Below, piece by piece: positions 59,674-64,000 of a stretch of 64,000 nt of DNA. How positions within the stretch are numbered: position 1 is the stretch's first letter; each line of letters begins with the position of its first letter. A model generated the notes under the pieces. It was not told the DNA's origin and made no database searches. It saw nothing but the letters and a program-made list of their open reading frames with translations. The stretch covers positions 62,001 through 126,000 of the forward strand of contig JAHBVG010000005.1 in NCBI GenBank assembly GCA_019637695.1. Reading direction: 5' to 3'. The position numbers and the translations under genes were made by a program. Origin of the DNA: Caldilineaceae bacterium (lineage in GTDB: Bacteria; Chloroflexota; Anaerolineae; Caldilineales; Caldilineaceae).

Positions 59674-60315
59674 CTATTGGCATGGTCTATCAATCAAATG
59701 TGGTGAAGGACAGTCGGCCAACGCCGACATGAGTCGCGTCTGCCAGCGGATATGAGCGGCGCGCGCATACTCTTCGTGGTTGGCGTGCCAGTCTGTCACT
59801 TCGTTGATGGTCCAGTAGCGGAGAGCCAACCCTTCGTGGGAGAGGGTGAGTTCGCCGCCGATGACTTCGCATAGGTAGAGGATAGCGATCATGGTATAGA
59901 GGTTGCCATAGCGGCCCGGCTTGCGCGTGAAGATATCCACAAGTTCAAGAGGACGCACATGCAGGCCGGTCTCTTCGTAGACTTCGCGCACGGCGGCTTC
60001 CAGGGGAGATTCATTGGCGTTGACCCATCCGCAGGGCAGACACCAACAGCCGTCATCGGCGCGCAGGTGGAGCAAGATACGCCCCTCGTCGTCAAAGATG
60101 GCGGCGTCCGCGCCGACCTTCGGGGTGATGTAGCCAATCTCAGCCCGCAACTGCTCGCGGATCTGCTCCGACGGCAGGTCGAGGATTTCCGCGTAGCTCT
60201 GGCTGGTCAGTTGTAGCAGCCGCTCGTACCGCTCCCGATCATATGGATTGGTCGCATAGGTCAGCCCATTACAGGCCATGGTGCGCAGCTCATCCAGCAG
60301 CTCAAAGATCTGCAT
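59674..60315 (-). CDS. Nudix hydrolase with N-terminal helical domain
   Basis: A 213-residue protein. The Nudix box GX5EX7REUXEEXGU reads 'GWVNANESPLEAAVREVYEETGL', in two parts at about residues 96-118. The N-terminal ~60 residues are helical, and 'TPKVGADAAIFDDEGRILLHLR' precedes the catalytic core, as in the ADP-ribose pyrophosphatase-like NUDIX_N group. It probably hydrolyses a nucleoside diphosphate derivative; the substrate is not evident. All box residues are present. Confidence 0.88.
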   Translation of the reverse strand: MQIFELLDELRTMACNGLTYATNPYDRERYERLLQLTSQSYAEILDLPSEQIREQLRAEIGYITPKVGADAAIFDDEGRILLHLRADDGCWCLPCGWVNANESPLEAAVREVYEETGLHVRPLELVDIFTRKPGRYGNLYTMIAILYLCEVIGGELTLSHEGLALRYWTINEVTDWHANHEEYARAAHIRWQTRLMSALADCPSPHLIDRPCQ

Positions 60316-60372
60316 ATTCCCCCTTGCTCAGTCACCTATCCCCACTCACCCGTCTCTGCACCATACCATAAC

Positions 60373-60563
60373 CTATTGGATCTTCCCAGGTTTGCACGCT
60401 GCGATGAGCATGGCGCGCTCGGTGAGTCGTTCTTCGGTGCGTGCATCGTAGCGGGTATAGGTGCGGATTTGCTGGAACCCGGCCTCGGAAAGGAACCGCA
60501 GCAGATCCGGCGCGGGGTAATGCGGTGGATATCCTGGTAAACCAGCGTCTGCAGATTGGTCAT
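60373..60563 (-). pseudogene. Remnant of a SAM-dependent methyltransferase C-terminus
   Basis: ATG 60561-60563 overlaps the topoisomerase stop (ATGA) and gives 'TLVYQDIHRITP'. After a one-base shift near 60515-60525 the other frame continues 'APDLLRFLSEAGFQQIRTYTRYD', read in parts, then 'RTEERLTERAMLIAACKP' and a TAG at 60373. Together this looks like the last ~60 residues of a class I methyltransferase. The catalytic N-terminal part is missing. Confidence 0.55.
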
Positions 60564-61657
60564 GACGCCTCTATGCGCTCGCAGATTAGAGCGAGGGCGG
60601 CGGCTTCGTCGGCGCTGAGCGCGTGTTCATCGTCTGTTTTGGCCTGGGCAGCGGCAGCGGCGACGGCGACAAAGAGATCGCCGGTGCGGTAAGCGTCGAG
60701 GATGGCCGGGTGGATGTAGTAGGCGCGGCAGACCTGGGGTGTGTTGCCCAATCCTTGGGCCACGGCTTTGACGGCGTCCACGATCTGACGTTCGGCGTTC
60801 TTTTCGTCGTCCGCCTCCCCGCGCTGATAGAGTTCATCCAGCGCCAGGATGGTGCCGGCCCAGGTGCGGAAATCTTTGGCGGTGAAGTTCTGCCCGCTGA
60901 TCTCGCGCAGATAGTCATTCACATCCCCCGAGTCGATGGCGCGGTGGTTGCCCTCTTCATCCAAATATTGGAAAAGCTCCTGTCCCGGCAAGTCCTGACA
61001 GAGTTTGAGATGGCGGGCCAGACGCCGATCGTATAGATCCACTGTCTGCTCTTTGCCGCTCTTGCCGGTGAACGAGAAACGTAAACGGGAACCGTGGATC
61101 TCGATATGTTCATTCTCCATTGTCGTCAACCCATAGCTGCCGTTGCGGCGAGCATATTCGAGGTTGCCAATGCGGATGCGCGTCTCTTCGAGCAGGCGCA
61201 CGACAATCGCCAACACCTTTTCGCGCGGCATCCCGCGCCGGCGCATATCCCGATCTACCTGGGCGCGGATCTGGGGCAGCACGCCCGCAAAGGGGATCAG
61301 CCGGTTGAACTTGGCCTCGTTGCGCACCTCCTCCCAGTGGGGATGGTAGATGTACTGCTTGCGCCCGGCGCCGTCGCGCCCCGTGGCCTGGATATGCCCT
61401 TTCTCGTCGGCGCAGATCCAGACATCGGTCCAGGCTGGGGGGATCACGAGGCTGTTGAAGCGCGCCCGCAACGCCTCGTCCTTGACATAGTTGCCTTTGG
61501 GATCGAGATAAGTCAGGCCGCGTCCCTGACGCCGGCGACGGAACCCCGGTTCTTCATCGCTGACATAACGCAGACCGGCCAACTCGGCCGCCGCCTCCGG
61601 TCTAGCTATGCTCTCCACATTTGGGAGGGCTACTCTTTCTTCCGAATCTTTGCTCAT
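60560..61657 (-). CDS. DNA topoisomerase IB
   Basis: A 365-residue protein of the poxvirus-like bacterial TopIB family. The N-terminal part has 'GRGLTYLDPKGNYV' and 'LVIPPAWTDVWIC', and 'ATGRDGAGRKQYIYHPHW' is the family signature. Catalytic residues are visible in 'LLEETRIRIGNLEYAR' (Arg), 'GKSGKEQTV' (Lys), 'DFRTWAGT' (Arg) and the nucleophile Tyr314 in 'CRAYYIHPAIL'. It relaxes positive and negative supercoils without ATP through a 3'-phosphotyrosine. Length and motifs are complete. Confidence 0.93.
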   Translation of the reverse strand: MSKDSEERVALPNVESIARPEAAAELAGLRYVSDEEPGFRRRRQGRGLTYLDPKGNYVKDEALRARFNSLVIPPAWTDVWICADEKGHIQATGRDGAGRKQYIYHPHWEEVRNEAKFNRLIPFAGVLPQIRAQVDRDMRRRGMPREKVLAIVVRLLEETRIRIGNLEYARRNGSYGLTTMENEHIEIHGSRLRFSFTGKSGKEQTVDLYDRRLARHLKLCQDLPGQELFQYLDEEGNHRAIDSGDVNDYLREISGQNFTAKDFRTWAGTILALDELYQRGEADDEKNAERQIVDAVKAVAQGLGNTPQVCRAYYIHPAILDAYRTGDLFVAVAAAAAQAKTDDEHALSADEAAALALICERIEAS

Positions 61658-61715
61658 AGCTGCTCCATTCTATGGAGTGGAGCAGCTCCTGGCAAGTACA
61701 TTTTCGATACATTTT

Positions 61716-61808
61716 GCGAGGGGCGAGGGGCGAGGGGCAAGTTTGCAGGTTTGCAGGTTTGCAAGTGGCAGGTGAGAATCATCTTCGCAACTCGCAACTC
61801 GCAATTCG
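61716..61808. repeat. GCGAGGG, GTTTGCAG and CGCAACT tandem repeats
   Basis: GCGAGGG occurs three times (7-base period, 61716-61736). GTTTGCAG occurs three times (8-base period, 61741-61764), and CGCAACT, CGCAACT, CGCAATT follow (61786-61806). They fill the gap between the topoisomerase and methyltransferase genes. Three different units at one locus is unusual. Confidence 0.8.
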
Positions 61809-61812
61809 TCCC

Positions 61813-62604
61813 TCACCGCCGCATCCTCACCACGAGGATCGGCGGGATCTCGCTGTAGTTGGGTCCCCAACTGAGGGGGTATTTGCCCTGAGGATGGTCG
61901 GGTGGGAAGGGCCGTTCTTCGAGACCATCGATGACAAAGCCAGCGATCAATCCGCTGCCGAGGATGGCTTGCAGCGGGCGGTGGAAGTATATCTGCGCTT
62001 TGGGCTGGCCGCGGAGCGCCAAGCCTCGGCGCTGGGCCGGGGTCATGTAGCCCCACACCTTCACAGAATAGGTGGTGACCAATTCGCCATCCCGATCCTC
62101 TTGTTCGGCTATGTGGCTGCTGAATGGGTTGTTAAAGCAAGGATGCATGAGGGTGAAGACAAAGTGGCCGCCCGGCTTGAGCAGACGATAGAGGGCGCGG
62201 AAGAGTGGATCGACTTCCGCCATGTCGAAGAGCGCCATGTTCGAGAGCGCGGCGTCGAACGATGCTTCGCCCAGGGCCACCAGCGCCTTTTCGTCGGTGG
62301 CGTCGAGCGTAAAATACGCGATCTCGCCATCCTCGGCGCGGGTGCGCTGCCGGGCCTGTTCGATCATCTGCGGCGCAAAGTCAAAGGCCGTCACCACGGC
62401 CCCCAGCCGTCCTAGCCGCCGCGCCATCAAGCCATTCCCCGTGGCAATGTCCAGCACCCGTTCCCCGCTGCGGATGGGCAGCAGCCGTTCAATTGCAGGC
62501 CATTGCAGTACATTGACAAAGTCATTTCCCTCGCCCATGCGCTCATTCCAAAAAGCGGCGTTGGTATCCCAGGCGTCAAGCGTTTCTTGATTTAGATCGG
62601 TCAT
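61813..62604 (-). CDS. Class I SAM-dependent methyltransferase
   Basis: About 263 residues from ATG 62604, which has a perfect AAGGAGG five bases upstream. Motif I 'VLDIATGNGLMARRL' and post-I 'VVTAFDFAPQMIEQA' are clear, then 'FDAALSNMALFDMAEVDPLF' and 'LLKPGGHFVFTLMHPCFNN'. The substrate is unknown. An upstream in-frame extension passes through a heptamer-derived hairpin and is unlikely to be translated. Confidence 0.85.
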   Translation of the reverse strand: MTDLNQETLDAWDTNAAFWNERMGEGNDFVNVLQWPAIERLLPIRSGERVLDIATGNGLMARRLGRLGAVVTAFDFAPQMIEQARQRTRAEDGEIAYFTLDATDEKALVALGEASFDAALSNMALFDMAEVDPLFRALYRLLKPGGHFVFTLMHPCFNNPFSSHIAEQEDRDGELVTTYSVKVWGYMTPAQRRGLALRGQPKAQIYFHRPLQAILGSGLIAGFVIDGLEERPFPPDHPQGKYPLSWGPNYSEIPPILVVRMRR

Positions 62605-62620
62605 GGTGTCCTCCTTGTGG

Positions 62621-62697
62621 ATGGGGATTGGTGGTTGGGGATTGGTGACTGGGGATTGGGATCTGAAACCTCCCAATCCCCAGTCACCAATCCCCAA
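62621..62697. repeat. TGGGGATTGGTGAC repeat with a 27-bp perfect inverted copy
   Basis: Tandem 14-nt units (two heptamers each) from 62621. The arm 62635-62661 is perfectly inverted at 62671-62697 with a 9-base loop. The same unit follows the UbiA gene at 14235. The distal arm supplies the stop and last codons (KGIGDW) of the GNAT gene. Confidence 0.9.
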
Positions 62698-63250
62698 TCC
62701 CCTTTTCTTCAAATTCCTCAACTGTCATGCCAAAAATCAGCAGATCGTAGTGCGCGCCGTTGGTGAAGAGCGTGCGGCGCAGACGGCCTTCTTGGGTAAA
62801 GCCGAGCTTTTGGTGCAGGTGGATTGAAGCGTCGTTGAAACTGTAGACATCGACGGTGACTTTTTGGTAGCGCAATTCGCGGAAGAAGTAAGCCATCACA
62901 CAGCGGATCGCTTCGCTGGCGTAGCCCTGGCCGCGAAATTCTGGACGGATGGCGACGCCGTAGCTGAAATTGCCCACGCGCCGGTCGCAGTGATGGGTGT
63001 TGATCGAGCCGACCAGATCCCCATCCTGGTTCTCGATGACGAGGAAAAGTTGATCGTTTTCCATCCGCTTCATCGATTCGGCCTGCGCCCACTGACGCTG
63101 TTGGGCTATCGATGTCGGCGGCCAGACCCAATCCAGATTGCGTGACATTGCCGGGTCATCCCGATTCCATGCGTGGAAGATCGACGCATCCTCTGGTTCA
63201 ACGGCGCGCAGGCGGATGCGCTCGCCCTGCCAATAATTGGGTGACTGCAT
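62684..63250 (-). CDS. GNAT-family N-acetyltransferase (RimJ/RimL-like)
   Basis: A 188-residue protein. 'IRLRAVEPEDASIFHAWNRD' begins the fold, 'VGSINTHHCDRRVGNFSYGVAI' is the central sheet, and 'RPEFRGQGYASEAIRCVMAYFF' contains the R/QxxGxG/A acetyl-CoA-binding motif. 'SFNDASIHLHQKLGFTQEGRL' is typical of the protein N-terminal acetylating subgroup, though many members act on small molecules. The end of the protein (KGIGDW) is encoded by the intergenic repeat, so the ancestral C-terminus may have been different. Confidence 0.88.
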   Translation of the reverse strand: MQSPNYWQGERIRLRAVEPEDASIFHAWNRDDPAMSRNLDWVWPPTSIAQQRQWAQAESMKRMENDQLFLVIENQDGDLVGSINTHHCDRRVGNFSYGVAIRPEFRGQGYASEAIRCVMAYFFRELRYQKVTVDVYSFNDASIHLHQKLGFTQEGRLRRTLFTNGAHYDLLIFGMTVEEFEEKGIGDW

Positions 63251-63286
63251 GGAGAGTTCCCCTCTTGTGGCTGGATGGGTGAGATG

Positions 63287-63340
63287 AGTAATGAGTAATG
63301 AGTAGGTAGAGTGTGTCTCGCCTACTCATTACTCATTACT
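63287..63340. repeat. TAATGAG heptamer repeat hairpin
   Basis: AGTAATGAGTAATGAGTAGG (63287-63306) is perfectly inverted at 63321-63340 with a 14-base loop, upstream of the GNAT gene and downstream of the deacetylase. Related copies are at 22012 and 26856. Confidence 0.88.
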
Positions 63341-63372
63341 GTACGATTTATTCACATATTCCCGTGACTCTC

Positions 63373-64000
63373 TCAGATGGCCAACAGATCCGGGCCGGTG
63401 ACAGTGGCAGCTGCGTCGAGTGCGCCCGACCGCGCCAGGCCGCCCAGGGTGGTGAAGTCATGCTGCGACCCCGCTTGCTCGATCACAGCGTCGATCAGGC
63501 GGAAGGCGTGTTCTATATCATCGGCGATACCGTGCGTGTGCATGAGGATCACCGCTACCGGACTTTCCTTGACGATGCGGGTGACGTCCTGCCGCGCCAG
63601 ATCGACGAATTCCGCGCTGCGTTTGCCCGCGCCGCGCCAGGTATATTCGCCGAGTATGGGGATCTCGACAACGTCGTTGTACCAGCGGAAAGGCCGATGC
63701 GGGATCTCGTCGGTCCACACGGGACGCAGATCCCCGCTGTTGTGAGGAAGATGGGCGTACCCCGTGGCGCTCAAATACATGACGCTGTGATAGTGGATGC
63801 CAGCATTTTTCAGCGCCTCGAACATGGGCTTGGAGATGGCTCCACACGGCGCGCGAAAGAGGAGCGGATCCACGCCCAGCGTTTCGCGGAAGATAGAGAT
63901 GCCTTCCTCGATGCGGGTCTGGAGTTTTTCCACCGTATAGCGAGGTAGCAGTTCCTCGCGGCGGCGCTCGAAGTCGGGCTGGAAATTGGGTGAAATGTAG
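63373..64000 (-). CDS. Polysaccharide deacetylase-family protein, 5' end outside window
   Basis: The frame is open to the end of the window, so the N-terminal part is missing. Visible are 'LLFRAPCGAISKPMFEAL' (the RxPxG-type motif of the NodB fold), 'VMYLSATGY', 'ILGEYTWRG' and 'VAVILMHTHGIADDI', with the His of the last catalytic motif. NodB-fold enzymes remove N- or O-acetyl groups from chitin, peptidoglycan or exopolysaccharide. The metal-binding Asp and His-x3-His motifs would lie in the part not seen. Confidence 0.8.
   Translation of the reverse strand, partial: YISPNFQPDFERRREELLPRYTVEKLQTRIEEGISIFRETLGVDPLLFRAPCGAISKPMFEALKNAGIHYHSVMYLSATGYAHLPHNSGDLRPVWTDEIPHRPFRWYNDVVEIPILGEYTWRGAGKRSAEFVDLARQDVTRIVKESPVAVILMHTHGIADDIEHAFRLIDAVIEQAGSQHDFTTLGGLARSGALDAAATVTGPDLLAI

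Noticed and set aside
62605..62721. N-terminal extension of the methyltransferase through the repeat hairpin
   Set aside because: The sequence before ATG 62604 is read from a repeat (GIGDWGLG) and a perfect AAGGAGG lies five bases before 62604.

Overview
The window looks like a chromosomal segment of a filamentous or biofilm-forming Chloroflexota bacterium (Anaerolineae/Caldilineae-like). This rests on content, not on a database search: huge secreted proteins built from DUF11, Calx-beta, beta-helix and Thr/Pro-rich linkers, a lamin-tail protein, a secreted trypsin with fibronectin-like modules, a sugar ABC system, a corrinoid protein, a prokaryotic caspase, and many intergenic short tandem repeats. 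There is no rRNA, tRNA, CRISPR array, phage module or intact transposase.

Layout. 1-5.0 kb: the end of a Thr/Pro-rich lamin-tail surface protein (frameshifted), a toroid-fold protein, a [2Fe-2S] thioredoxin-like protein, and a coupled alpha/beta-hydrolase and Yip1-like membrane pair. 5.1-14.2 kb: an envelope group (Wzz-type chain-length protein, CapA-like protein, multidomain secreted trypsin), TlyA, and a UbiA/DPPR-synthase-like prenyltransferase. 14.5-22.9 kb, all on the minus strand: a PHP/AlbA_2 fusion with a long untranslated leader, Lon protease, an OmpR-type two-component pair, and a secreted helical-repeat protein. 23.2-27.6 kb, plus strand: a disrupted CNNM/CBS transporter, a class V aminotransferase, a corrinoid protein and RsmI. 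27.8-33.6 kb: a ribose-type sugar ABC operon (binding protein, double ATPase, permease) followed by an EamA exporter and a zinc-ribbon membrane protein. 33.8-39.6 kb: quinone-oxidoreductase-like, DUF362, caspase-like, enolase-superfamily and Gfo/Idh/MocA proteins. 40.9-58.3 kb: one gene of about 17.4 kb for a secreted amylopullulanase/adhesin. 58.5-64.0 kb: a CAP-domain protein, Nudix hydrolase, methyltransferase remnant, topoisomerase IB, methyltransferase, GNAT acetyltransferase and a partial polysaccharide deacetylase.

Themes. The secreted products fit a surface polysaccharide-degrading and adhesive lifestyle: pullulanase plus alpha-amylase attached to a long beta-helix/DUF11 stalk, a protease, a CAP protein, and capsule-type genes, with sugar ABC uptake and sugar-catabolic enzymes close by. 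The giant enzyme and the trypsin end in nearly the same C-terminal motif, which may be a sorting or anchoring signal.

The most striking non-coding signal is a set of short tandem repeats, mostly with a 7-nt period, at more than a dozen intergenic loci. Several units recur at distant loci, most have an inverted copy that makes a hairpin, and some supply stop codons or C-terminal residues of neighbouring genes. They resemble the short tandemly repeated repetitive (STRR) sequences known from filamentous cyanobacteria. Two small MITE-like inverted-repeat elements are also present.
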